Below, piece by piece: positions 25,814 through 33,734 of a DNA stretch of 64,000 bases (its first letter is position 1; every line of letters begins with the position of its first letter). The stretch spans positions 1,364,001-1,428,000 of the forward strand of contig NZ_SJJZ01000003.1 of assembly GCF_004331345.1 (NCBI RefSeq). Direction: 5' to 3'. Position numbers and translations under genes: made by a program. This stretch comes from Kribbella soli. Its GTDB lineage: Bacteria; Actinomycetota; Actinomycetes; Propionibacteriales; Kribbellaceae. The notes below the pieces were generated by a model, which was given only the letters and a program-made list of their open reading frames with translations, ran no database searches and was not told where the DNA came from.

Positions 25814-26557
25814 TCAACTCAGGTGAGCCAGGAGCATCGGATTGACGACGTCGGGGTGGGACCAGGTGACCAGGTGGGCGGCGTTTTCGATGATTTCGAG
25901 GTGGGCGCCGGGGATCTGGGAGGCCAGGGGTACGACGGTTTCGGGTGGGATGGAGGTGTCGGAGTCGGCGGTGATCACGAGGACCGGTGCGGTGATCGTG
26001 TCGAGGCCGGGGAGGAGGTTGGTGGTGCTGAGGGCCTCGCAGCAGGCGGCGTAGCCCTCGGCGGGGCAGTCCTGCAGCATCCGACGTACAGGCTCGATGT
26101 CCTCGAATTCCGGGAGGAACCAGCGGCCGAGGGTTGCGTCGGTGATGGCTTGGGTGCCCTCGGCACGTACCTGGGCGGCGCGGTCGATCCACATCTGCGG
26201 GTTCGCGGCCGGGTTCGACGGCGGGCAGATCACGACGAAGCGGTGGAAGCGGTCCGGGGCCTTCTGCGCGAGCCACAGGCCCACCGCGCCGCCGAGCGAG
26301 ATGCCGACGTACGACGCCTGCTCCACTTCGAGCGTGTCCAGCAACTCGACGACGTCACCGCCGAGGTCGTCGATCGTGTACGGCCCGTCGGGGACCTCCG
26401 ACCCGCCGTGACCCCGGTGATCGAACGCCACCACCCGGAACCGCTTGGCCAGTACGTCGACCTGCGGCGCCCACATCCCCTGATCCGCCCCGAGCGACGA
26501 CCCGAGCAACACTACGGGCGCGTCAGCCGGTCCTGTCTCCACGTAGTTCAGTCGCAT
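25814..26557 (-). CDS. Alpha/beta hydrolase, 3-oxoadipate enol-lactonase-like
   Basis: 247-residue alpha/beta hydrolase. The nucleophile elbow is GISLGGAVG (Ser), the acid is in ADSDTSIPPE and the base is in NAAHLVTWSHPD. The start MRLNYVETGPADAPVVLLGS, the GADQGMWAPQ and RGHGGSEVP loops, and the size match the PcaD group of the beta-ketoadipate pathway. No other pca gene is nearby, so an esterase role is equally possible. The ATG at 26557 follows a G-rich run (GGTGGGGGAT); the in-frame codons upstream look untranslated. Confidence 0.8.
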   Translation of the reverse strand: MRLNYVETGPADAPVVLLGSSLGADQGMWAPQVDVLAKRFRVVAFDHRGHGGSEVPDGPYTIDDLGGDVVELLDTLEVEQASYVGISLGGAVGLWLAQKAPDRFHRFVVICPPSNPAANPQMWIDRAAQVRAEGTQAITDATLGRWFLPEFEDIEPVRRMLQDCPAEGYAACCEALSTTNLLPGLDTITAPVLVITADSDTSIPPETVVPLASQIPGAHLEIIENAAHLVTWSHPDVVNPMLLAHLS

Positions 26558-26617
26558 ATCCCCCACCCTACGAAACCCTCGCCCACGCGGCCGCGAGCAC
26601 AACCTGGCACACCCCTT

Positions 26618-26655
26618 GGGGACTGGGAACAGGCTATTGCTTGTTCCCAGTCCCC
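26618..26655. terminator. Palindromic element, copy 2 (terminator of the Lrp gene)
   Basis: Perfect 14-bp inverted repeat GGGGACTGGGAACA (26618-26631) / TGTTCCCAGTCCCC (26642-26655) with a 10-base loop. It begins 12 bases after the stop of the Lrp-type gene and lies ahead of the hydrolase start. The left arm and loop repeat the words seen at 13382-13418 (GGCACACCCC, ACTGGGAACAGGCTATTGC). Confidence 0.75.
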
Positions 26656-26666
26656 GGCGAGGGTCC

Positions 26667-27119
26667 TCAGTCGAGCGGCATGATCGTGGTGCGGCGGTGG
26701 TGCTCGAAGACGACCGAGCTGCGGATGTCGGCGATTTCCTGGCGTTTGGCGAGGGCGAGGACCAGATCGCGGAGGGCCTCGGTGTCCTTGACGGCGACGT
26801 GGGCGAGGAAGTCCGAGCCGCCGGAGACCATGAACATGTCCAGCGTCTGCGGCAGGTCCATCACGTATTTCTGGAATGCGGTTGCGACGGCCATCGCCTG
26901 CGGGCGGAGCTTGATCGAGATGATCGCCTGGGTGGATCGGTCGATCGCCTTCAGGTCGACGGCCGCGTGGTACCCGCTGATCACGCCGCGATCGCGCAGG
27001 CCGCGGATCCGCTCCAGGCACGTCGACGGCGCGATCTTGAGCTCGGCCGCCATGTCCCGGTTGGTCCGGCGGGCGTCGTTCTGCAGCATCCGCAGCAGCG
27101 CCGTATCAAGTTCGTCCAT
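26667..27119 (-). CDS. Lrp/AsnC-family transcriptional regulator
   Basis: 150-residue regulator. The N-terminal helix-turn-helix reads MDELDTALLRMLQNDARRTN, DMAAELKIAPSTCLERIRGL. The C-terminal RAM/AsnC ligand domain ends VFEHHRRTTIMPLD. The size and layout are full length. It is divergent from the DUF2000 gene, with 79 bases between starts, and probably controls that gene and itself from the shared space. The amino-acid effector is unknown. Confidence 0.92.
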   Translation of the reverse strand: MDELDTALLRMLQNDARRTNRDMAAELKIAPSTCLERIRGLRDRGVISGYHAAVDLKAIDRSTQAIISIKLRPQAMAVATAFQKYVMDLPQTLDMFMVSGGSDFLAHVAVKDTEALRDLVLALAKRQEIADIRSSVVFEHHRRTTIMPLD

Positions 27120-27198
27120 GCCGCCCAGTTTCCCAGATCTGCCGAACGATGTTCGGAGTACGCCGAGATCGGCCGCCCATCGAGCTAACGTAACCGCC

Positions 27199-27609
27199 GT
27201 GCTGACGAACAAGATGGTCGTGATCATCGCGGCCGAAGCCCCCATCGGTGTCGCCCTCAACACCGCCGCCCTGCTCGGCGTCGGCGTCGGCAGGCACCAC
27301 GACGACACCGTCGGTCCCGACACGACCGACGCCGCCGGCAGCCCCCACACCGGCATGTGCGCGTACCCGATCCCGATCCTTCGTGCCCCCACCGACACCC
27401 TCAGCACGCTCCGGGCCGAGGCTGCCGCCCGCGCCGACGTCACCATCCACGACATGCACCAGGTCGCCCAGCAGGCTCGCACGTACGAGCAGATGTCCAC
27501 CACACTCGCCGGCACCAAGCCCGAGGACATCCAATACCTGGGCCTGGCCCTGTACGGTCCGCGTGCCTCCATCGACTCCCTGACCGGAGCGCTCCCCCTC
27601 TACCGCTAG
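27199..27609 (+). CDS. DUF2000-family protein
   Basis: 136-residue protein beginning (GTG) VLTNKMVVIIAAEAPIGVAL and containing NTAALLGVGVG, which matches the DUF2000 family; the fold is related to peptidyl-tRNA hydrolase II-like domains, and the function is unknown. DUF2000 genes frequently sit next to Lrp-type regulators, as here. The terminal TAG overlaps the convergent phosphatase-like gene by four bases. Confidence 0.78.
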   Translation: MLTNKMVVIIAAEAPIGVALNTAALLGVGVGRHHDDTVGPDTTDAAGSPHTGMCAYPIPILRAPTDTLSTLRAEAAARADVTIHDMHQVAQQARTYEQMSTTLAGTKPEDIQYLGLALYGPRASIDSLTGALPLYR

Positions 27610-28391
27610 TTGGGCAGGTGTGGGGCGATGAGTTCGAGCAGGCTCGCGTGGCTCTTCTCGTCGGCCGCAGCGACGACTCCCAGACCTGAGTGGAGCGGAC
27701 CTCCACGCAGATCGGTGACGACGCAACCGGCGGCGCGACATAGCGCGAGGCCGGCGGTGAAATGGACGCTGTCGCGGAGGTTGCCGTCGGTCACATACGC
27801 CGTACGCCGGCCCGCGGCCACCCACGCGACCGCCAACGTCGTCGACAGAACTCGCTGACCGAACACCGCTCGGACGGCGGGATCCGCAAGCAGCCGCGGC
27901 CCTAGAAACCCGCCGTCCGTGATCGGGTCGAGGTTGACGTCCACCAGAAGCGAGTCCGCCGACGGAACCAGCGGAACATCGGAACCGTCGCGACGGACGC
28001 TCGCGGTTTCGCCATCAGTCCAGAAGATCTCGCCAGAGACCGGATCCGCGATCGCAGCGACGCTGGCCCGGCCGTCGATCTGCAGCGCCACGTTGACCGA
28101 GAAGAGCGGCGTACCGGCGGCAAAGTTGAGCGTCCCGCACAACGGATCGACCAGCCAGCGCCTCGACGCATCAGCCTCCCCACTGGCGCCGTACTCCTCG
28201 CCGAGGATCCCATCCGCCGGCCGCGCACTCTGGATCACCTCGAGAATCGCGCGCTCGGCCTCAAGGTCGGCGTCCGTCGCGAAGTCCGTCGCCGACTTGT
28301 CATGCCGCGCGACAACAGTGCCGTACTTGCTCAGCACCACAGCAGCCCCAGCCGCAGCCGCAGCGATCGCCAACTCGAGATCAGAACTCAT
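27606..28391 (-). CDS. Inositol monophosphatase-like protein with altered metal site
   Basis: 261-residue protein of the IMPase/FIG superfamily: TDFATDADLEAERAILEVI, GILGEEYG (Glu ligand kept) and WLVDPLCGTLNF. In classical members the last motif is DPxDGTxNF; here the second aspartate is cysteine. The usual C-terminal WDxAAG motif is also replaced, by VHFTAGLALCRAAG. Two of the usual Mg2+ ligands are therefore absent. I recall similar DPLCGT proteins in other actinobacteria, so this may be a separate subfamily with another activity rather than a damaged enzyme. The start at 28391 is MSSDLELA; an ATG at 28406 is possible. Confidence 0.82.
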   Translation of the reverse strand: MSSDLELAIAAAAAGAAVVLSKYGTVVARHDKSATDFATDADLEAERAILEVIQSARPADGILGEEYGASGEADASRRWLVDPLCGTLNFAAGTPLFSVNVALQIDGRASVAAIADPVSGEIFWTDGETASVRRDGSDVPLVPSADSLLVDVNLDPITDGGFLGPRLLADPAVRAVFGQRVLSTTLAVAWVAAGRRTAYVTDGNLRDSVHFTAGLALCRAAGCVVTDLRGGPLHSGLGVVAAADEKSHASLLELIAPHLPN

Positions 28392-28409
28392 GCGGTCATC
28401 TAACACGCG

Positions 28410-29231
28410 TCACACGGCGGAAAGCTTCTCCGGGTTGGCCACGATCCGAAGGGCAGTGATCGCGGTGCCGTCGAAGTCCAGGGTCAACAGGTGATGGTTG
28501 CCTCGGACAATCACCTTCAGTCCGGGGCCGGTGATCAGGTCCACCGGAGTGAACGTCATGTCGGGACGCCCGTAGATGTGGGTGAAGAAGGTGGCGACCT
28601 TCTCGCGGCCCGTGACGGGTTTGCGGGCGGCCCGGCGGCCGCCGTTGGCGTCGGTCCAGGAGATGACGTCGTCCCTGAGCATCGACTCGAGGCGCTGCAG
28701 GTCGCCGTCGCGGGCGGCAGCCACGAAATCCAGGAGCAGGCGGCGCTGTTCAGCGGCGGTCGGCTCGTAGCGTGGGCGGTCGTCGGCCAGGGCGTGCCCG
28801 GCCCGGCGGTGCAGTTGGCGGCAGTCGTCCGGCGTACGGCCGAGGATCTCGGCGATCTCGTCGTACGGGAGGGTGAACGCGGTCCGCAGTACGTAGACCG
28901 CGCGCTGCGGCGGGGTGAGGCGCTCCATCAGATGCAGGAGCGCCATCGACACGTCGTCGAGGTCGAGGGCGTTCGCCGGGACCGGCTCGGGAAGCCACTC
29001 GCCGATGTAGCTCTCGCGGCGCGCCTGCCGGGTTCGCAGTACGTCGACGGACAGCCGCGTCACCACCCGTGTCAGGTAGCGGCGCGGCTCGGCCACGTCG
29101 GAGCGGTCGGCGGCGGACCAGCGGACGTACGTCTCCTGCAGCACGTCCTCGGTGTCGTGCCAACTGCCCAGCATCCGGTAGGCGAGTCCGGCGAGCATGC
29201 CGCGCGCCGACTCGTACTCCTGCAGGATCAA
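28410..29231 (-). CDS. ECF41-type RNA polymerase sigma factor with SnoaL-like C-terminal domain
   Basis: 273 residues from a TTG start at 29231 that overlaps the stop of the upstream AhpD-like gene (TTGA). Region 2 is YRMLGSWHDTEDVLQETYVR, and region 4 includes LPYDEIAEILGRTPDDCRQL. An extension of about 100 residues has a SnoaL/NTF2-like fold, with DANGGRRAARKP and a terminal NPEKLSAV. These correspond to the DGGGR-like and NPDKL-like motifs of ECF41 sigma factors, in which the extension itself modulates activity and no anti-sigma factor is used. ECF41 genes are typically paired with a carboxymuconolactone decarboxylase/AhpD, oxidoreductase or epimerase gene, and that is what is seen here. 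Confidence 0.87.
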   Translation of the reverse strand: MILQEYESARGMLAGLAYRMLGSWHDTEDVLQETYVRWSAADRSDVAEPRRYLTRVVTRLSVDVLRTRQARRESYIGEWLPEPVPANALDLDDVSMALLHLMERLTPPQRAVYVLRTAFTLPYDEIAEILGRTPDDCRQLHRRAGHALADDRPRYEPTAAEQRRLLLDFVAAARDGDLQRLESMLRDDVISWTDANGGRRAARKPVTGREKVATFFTHIYGRPDMTFTPVDLITGPGLKVIVRGNHHLLTLDFDGTAITALRIVANPEKLSAV

Positions 29232-29671
29232 CCGGCCAGTTCCGGCTGCTTCCGGGTCGCGACGTTCAGACGGGTCCACAGGTTGATAGTGCCAATCGCG
29301 AGGAGCACGTTCGCAGCCCCCTCCTCGCCGAACTCCGCCAGCGCCGCATCCCACACGTCATCCGGTACGCCGGTGCGCTCCAGCACCGTGACTGCGTCGG
29401 TCAACGCCAGCGCCGCGCGCTCCCGGTCGTCGTAGAACGACGAGTCGTGCCAGGCCGCGAGACCGAACAGCCGCTGGCTGGTCTCGCCGTCCTTCAACGC
29501 GGCCGTCGTGTGCATGTTCAGGCAGAACGCGCACCCGTTGAGCATCGACGCCCTGATCTTGATCAGGTGCAGCAACCCGTGGTCCACCACGCCCTGCACG
29601 TACTTCTCCACGCCGAACACGGCCCGGAAGCCGGCCGGCGAGACCTTGCTGAAGTTCATCCGCTCGTCCAT
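29228..29671 (-). CDS. Carboxymuconolactone decarboxylase/AhpD-family protein
   Basis: 147-residue AhpD-like protein. The redox motif is NGCAFCLNMHTTAALKDGE (CX2CX3H), typical of alkylhydroperoxidase-type members, and the helical pattern around it fits. It probably reduces peroxides or organic hydroperoxides (family knowledge; substrate unknown). It lies directly upstream of, and is coupled to, the ECF41 sigma gene, so it is likely both a target and an operon partner of that sigma factor. The ATG at 29671 is chosen; MNFSKVSP four codons later is possible. Confidence 0.88.
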   Translation of the reverse strand: MDERMNFSKVSPAGFRAVFGVEKYVQGVVDHGLLHLIKIRASMLNGCAFCLNMHTTAALKDGETSQRLFGLAAWHDSSFYDDRERAALALTDAVTVLERTGVPDDVWDAALAEFGEEGAANVLLAIGTINLWTRLNVATRKQPELAG

Positions 29672-29679
29672 GCCAACAC

Positions 29680-29722
29680 GACGGCGGATCGGCAGGCCTA
29701 CGTGACGACTACGCGTGTGACA
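29680..29722 (-). promoter_or_regulatory. Candidate ECF41-dependent promoter
   Basis: On the minus strand a TGTCACA (29716-29722) matches the reported ECF41 -35 word, but no CGTC lies at the expected distance from it. A second, weaker -35 (CGTCACG, 29701-29707) is followed after 17 bases by CGTC (29680-29683), which would place transcription at or just before the ATG at 29671. The assignment is tentative. Confidence 0.3.
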
Positions 29723-29726
29723 CCGA

Positions 29727-30443
29727 TCACGCGGGCTTCAGGACGTGCCGGGCCTTCGTGACAGCCGCTTCGGTGGCCGGGTCGAGCTCGGTGCCCTGGC
29801 CGGCGAGGACGCCCACGGAGATGATCACGTCCTCGACGCCCGTGACGACGGCGGCGTACTCGAGGCCGCGCTTCGGGCCGCTGGTGCCGGTCAGGCGGAA
29901 CGCGAAGGGCTTGGAGCCGTACTGCGGGGCGGTGATCTTCTCGACCTTCATCGACGTACTGCCGGCGCCGTCGGTCTTCAGGGTCACCTTGGCGCAGGAG
30001 TCGACGGCTTCGGCGTACGCGTCCCGGAGATCGGTGACCTCGTCCGCGGTGCCCATCGAGTCGAGGCCGTAGTCGATGTACGGGCCTTCCTGACCGCCGG
30101 TGAACGTGCGGGTCACGCTCGCCTTGGAGCCCGGCGCCTTGGTGGCGTTCAGGTACTTCACCAGCGTCTTGCACCGGCTGCTCGACGACGAGAACGGCTT
30201 CGCGTCCTCCTCGGCCTCGTCCTTGTCCTCCGCGAAGCCGGTCGGCAGATCGGCCAGCTCGAGGAGCGCCTTGGTGAGCTCGGTGGTCGTCCGGCTGACG
30301 GGCGCGGCCGACGTCGACGCGGTGGCACTGGGCGTCGGCGTCGGTGTGGTCGCCGGTGGACCGGCGGCGGGCTTGTCCTCCTCACCGCCACAGGCGGCAA
30401 GGGACAGCGTCAAGACGGCGACTAGCACAACGAACCTGGTCAT
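29727..30443 (-). CDS. Secreted lipoprotein, unknown (sensor-domain-like)
   Basis: 238 residues. The lipoprotein signal ends LSLAAC, with Cys18 as the acylation site. A Thr/Pro/Ser-rich spacer follows (TTPTPTPSATASTSAAP), then a domain of about 180 residues with two cysteines (SRCKTLV, DSCAKV) that could pair. The domain resembles the extracellular sensor-type domains found in actinobacterial lipoproteins and PknH-like kinases, but that is only an impression. It is a single gene with no evident partner. Confidence 0.8.
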   Translation of the reverse strand: MTRFVVLVAVLTLSLAACGGEEDKPAAGPPATTPTPTPSATASTSAAPVSRTTTELTKALLELADLPTGFAEDKDEAEEDAKPFSSSSSRCKTLVKYLNATKAPGSKASVTRTFTGGQEGPYIDYGLDSMGTADEVTDLRDAYAEAVDSCAKVTLKTDGAGSTSMKVEKITAPQYGSKPFAFRLTGTSGPKRGLEYAAVVTGVEDVIISVGVLAGQGTELDPATEAAVTKARHVLKPA

Positions 30444-30513
30444 CGGGCCTTCCAGCGGGGCTCTGGGCGGGGGCCGAGCAGGGAGCAGCGTACCTGACGG
30501 GTCAGTCGAGCGA

Positions 30514-31680
30514 TCAGTAGCGGTGCGAGCGGAGGTGGATGTTCTGCAGCAGGCCGACCGCCAGCAGGCAGGCGAACATCGAGGAACCGCCGTACGACAC
30601 GAACGGCAGCGGCAGGCCCGTGACCGGCATGATGCCGAGCGTCATCCCGATGTTCTCGAACGCCTGGAACGCGAACCAGCAGACGATCCCGGTCGCCACC
30701 AGCCGGCCGAACGCGTCCCGCGCGGTCACCGCGATCCGCAGCCCGCGGAACAGGATGATCGCGAACAGCACGATGATCCCGCCGGCGCCGATCAGCCCGA
30801 GCTCCTCGCCCGCGACCGTGAACACGAAGTCGGTGTGCTGCTCGGGGACGAACGCGTTCTGCGTCTGGCCGCCGTGGAACAGGCCCTGCCCGAACACCCC
30901 GCCGTTCCCGATCGCGATCCGCGCCTGGTTCACGTTGTACCCGATGCCCTGCGGGTCCGACGACGGGTTCGCGAACGCGGTGAAGCGGGCGATCTGGTAC
31001 TCCTTCAGCACCTGCAGCTTGATCGCGATCGCCGCGACCAGCACGCCGGAGGTGAGCAGCCCCAGCATCCAGCGTTTCGGTACGCCGGACACCGCGATGA
31101 TCCCGAAGACGATCGACCCCAGCACCATCACGGTCCCGAGGTCCGGCTGCAGCATCACCAGGATCACCGGTACGGCGGCGACCCCGACCGCCTGCGCGAC
31201 GTCGAGGGTCCGCGCGTCCTCGTTGCGGTCGGTCTCGCTCTTCTCCGCGATCAGCAGCGCCATACCGACGATCACCGCCAGCTTGGCGAACTCACTCGGC
31301 TGGATCGACATGAACGGCAACTGGATCCACGACCGGGAACCGTTGATCGTCGAGCCGACGCCGGGCACCAGGACCAGGATCAGTCCGACGACCGAGGCGG
31401 CGTACAGCAGCGGGGCGAGGATCCGGACCCGGCGGTGGTCGGTGATCGCGGCGCCGATCGCCAGGACCAGGCCGATCGCGAAGTTCAGCGCGTGCCGGAG
31501 CAGGAACGCGTCCGGTTTGCCCTCGGTCAGCGAAGTCCGGTTGTGGGTCGCGGACCAGATCAGCAGGGCGCCGATGAACGACAGCGCGACCACGCCGAAC
31601 ACCAGGACCCAGTCGACGTGCCACACCGTCGACCGGCGGTCCATCCGCGGCCGGGTCCGAATCGGAGTCAGGAACGCCAT
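30514..31680 (-). CDS. rodA: Peptidoglycan glycosyltransferase RodA (SEDS family)
   Basis: 388-residue SEDS polytopic membrane protein that polymerises lipid II during elongation with its cognate PBP2. Recognisable segments include NGSRSWIQLPFMSIQPSEFAK, LQPDLGTVMVLGSIVFGI and PFVSYGGSSM near the C-terminus. About ten transmembrane helices are visible. The ATG at 31680 overlaps the mrdA stop (TGATG); the GTG one codon upstream also overlaps it. Identity is further set by its place at the end of the mreBCD-mrdA-rodA operon rather than beside division genes. Confidence 0.95.
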   Translation of the reverse strand: MAFLTPIRTRPRMDRRSTVWHVDWVLVFGVVALSFIGALLIWSATHNRTSLTEGKPDAFLLRHALNFAIGLVLAIGAAITDHRRVRILAPLLYAASVVGLILVLVPGVGSTINGSRSWIQLPFMSIQPSEFAKLAVIVGMALLIAEKSETDRNEDARTLDVAQAVGVAAVPVILVMLQPDLGTVMVLGSIVFGIIAVSGVPKRWMLGLLTSGVLVAAIAIKLQVLKEYQIARFTAFANPSSDPQGIGYNVNQARIAIGNGGVFGQGLFHGGQTQNAFVPEQHTDFVFTVAGEELGLIGAGGIIVLFAIILFRGLRIAVTARDAFGRLVATGIVCWFAFQAFENIGMTLGIMPVTGLPLPFVSYGGSSMFACLLAVGLLQNIHLRSHRY

Positions 31681-33734
31681 CACTGCTTCGGCTTTTCCTG
31701 GCCGACGGGCGGCGCGGGCTTGATGTTGTACAACGTCTCGTAGATCTTGCGGACCGCGTCACCGCCGGCGCCCGAACCGGTACCGGCCTGGCTGAGCATC
31801 ATCACCACGGCGTACCGATCGGTGTACGACGCGAGCCACGACGTGGTCTGCTTGCCGTACACCTCGGCCGTACCCGTCTTGGCGCGGACCGGGATCTTGT
31901 CGAGCGGGAAGCCCTGGAACTTCCACGCCGCCGTACCGGTCTTGGTGGTGCCCTTCAGCGCGGTGTCGATGTAGCGCAGCGTGGAACTCGCGACCGGGAG
32001 CTTCGACTTCACGACCGGCTTGATCTCGTGCGGCTTGCCGTTCGCGCCGATCCAGGACTGGACGACGCGCGGCTCGTACAGCGTGCCGCCGTTCGACAGG
32101 GCCGAGTAGACGGTCGCGAGCTGCAGTGGCGTGATCGTGGTGTCGCCCTGGCCGATCGCGAAGTTCACCGCGTCACCGGCGCGGTACTTGTACCCGTCGA
32201 CGCAGAACTCGCGAGCGAACTGCTTCAGGAACGCCGACGTCCCGGTGGGCGGGTTGGCCGCGATCTTGCAGTAGTAGTCCTTCTGCGAGTCGTAGTACGT
32301 CTTCTTCCACTTGCGGTCCGCGATCCGGCCGCTCACCTCACCGGGCAGATCGACCCCGGTCGGCTTGCCGAGCCCGAACTTCTGCGCCATCTCGACCAGC
32401 GGGTCGCGGGTGCTGGTGTCGCTGGAGTTGCCGCCCTCCTTGAGCCAGAGCGCGTACGCGATCCGGTAGAAGAACGTGTCACAGGACAGCGCCAGCGCCT
32501 GGTCGAAGCCGATCATCCCGTACGACGCGGACTCGTAGTTCTTGAACCGGCGGTTGCCGACCTCGAAGTACGACGAGCAGTCGAGCCGCGTCTTCGGGCT
32601 GTACCCGGCGCTCATCGCGGCCGCCGTGGTGATCGGCTTGAACGTCGACCCGGGCGCCAACTGGCCCTGCAGCGCGCGGGACACCAGCGGCGTCCCGGAC
32701 TTGGTCGAGTAGAGCGCGTCCAGCTCGCGCTGGGTGATGCCGCCGACCCAGACCCCCGGGTCGTACGTCGGGTAGCTGGCCATCGCGACGACCCGGCCGG
32801 TCTTGGTGTCCATCACGACCGCGGCGCCGGAGTCGGCGACGTACTTGCGGTGGGTGACCGGATCGGTCTGCTTCCGCGCGGTCATGATCGCGTTCTTCAA
32901 CTGGGCCTCGACCGAGGCCTGGATGCGCGCGTCGATCGTCGTCACCAGCGTCGCGCCCGGGACCGGAGCGGTCTGCTTCTTGATACCGGTGGTGTACCCG
33001 ACCGCGTCGACGATCACGTCCTTCTCCCCCGGCGTACCGCGCAGGAGCTTGTCGTACGACCGCTCGACGCCGGCCCGGCCGACCAGGTCCGAGCGGTGCG
33101 GGACCGAGTCCTGCCCGGCCTTGTCCATGTCCTCGAGCTCTTCGGTGGTGATCGGCGACAGGTATCCGAGGATGTGCGCCGCGTTCACCTTGTACGGCGA
33201 GGGATACGCGCGCAGTGTCTGTGAGTCCGCGGCGATCCCGGGGAAGTCCTCGCGGCGCTCCATCACCTCGATCGCCACCTGCTCGCTGACGTCCTTCGCG
33301 ACCGGGATCGGCTGGTACGGCGTGCCGTTCCAGCAGGCGGGTGGTTTGGACGCGCCCGGCTCACCGCACAACATCGTGCGCGCCTTCAGGTCCTTCGGCT
33401 TCTGCCCGAGCACCTTCGCGAGGCGGGCGAGAACGACGTTCTGCTGGCTTTCCGGGAGCTTGGCGAGCACCGAGCGGTCGACCGTGATCACCACCGAGAC
33501 CCGGTTGCCGACGAGGGTCCGGCCCTGTGAGTCGACGATCGTGCCGCGCGGCGCCGGGACCAGGACCTGCCTGATGTGCTGCGCGGTCGCCGCCTGGCTG
33601 TAGTCGGCGCTCGACATCACCTGCATGTACCAGAGGCGGCCGAACAACGTGCACAGCAACGAGAAGACCAGCACCCCGATCACGAACAACCGAAGCCGTG
33701 CCTTGAGCGGAGCCTCGAAACCGTCCCAGCTCAT
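31680..33734 (-). CDS. mrdA: Penicillin-binding protein 2 (class B transpeptidase)
   Basis: 684-residue elongation transpeptidase. It has a short cytoplasmic start, one membrane anchor (LRLFVIGVLVFSLLCTLFGR), a PBP dimerisation domain, and a transpeptidase domain with APGSTFKPIT (SXXK serine) and RAKTGTAEV (KTG). It crosslinks peptidoglycan made by RodA. The start MSWDGFEAPLKARL at 33734 overlaps the mreD stop (ATGA), showing translational coupling. The long open frame continuing upstream to 34166 overlaps mreD and is not real. Confidence 0.96.
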   Translation of the reverse strand: MSWDGFEAPLKARLRLFVIGVLVFSLLCTLFGRLWYMQVMSSADYSQAATAQHIRQVLVPAPRGTIVDSQGRTLVGNRVSVVITVDRSVLAKLPESQQNVVLARLAKVLGQKPKDLKARTMLCGEPGASKPPACWNGTPYQPIPVAKDVSEQVAIEVMERREDFPGIAADSQTLRAYPSPYKVNAAHILGYLSPITTEELEDMDKAGQDSVPHRSDLVGRAGVERSYDKLLRGTPGEKDVIVDAVGYTTGIKKQTAPVPGATLVTTIDARIQASVEAQLKNAIMTARKQTDPVTHRKYVADSGAAVVMDTKTGRVVAMASYPTYDPGVWVGGITQRELDALYSTKSGTPLVSRALQGQLAPGSTFKPITTAAAMSAGYSPKTRLDCSSYFEVGNRRFKNYESASYGMIGFDQALALSCDTFFYRIAYALWLKEGGNSSDTSTRDPLVEMAQKFGLGKPTGVDLPGEVSGRIADRKWKKTYYDSQKDYYCKIAANPPTGTSAFLKQFAREFCVDGYKYRAGDAVNFAIGQGDTTITPLQLATVYSALSNGGTLYEPRVVQSWIGANGKPHEIKPVVKSKLPVASSTLRYIDTALKGTTKTGTAAWKFQGFPLDKIPVRAKTGTAEVYGKQTTSWLASYTDRYAVVMMLSQAGTGSGAGGDAVRKIYETLYNIKPAPPVGQEKPKQ

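Noticed and set aside
29716..29722. TGTCACA as a firm ECF41 -35 element
   Set aside because: No CGTC lies about 16 bases downstream; retained only as part of a low-confidence candidate.
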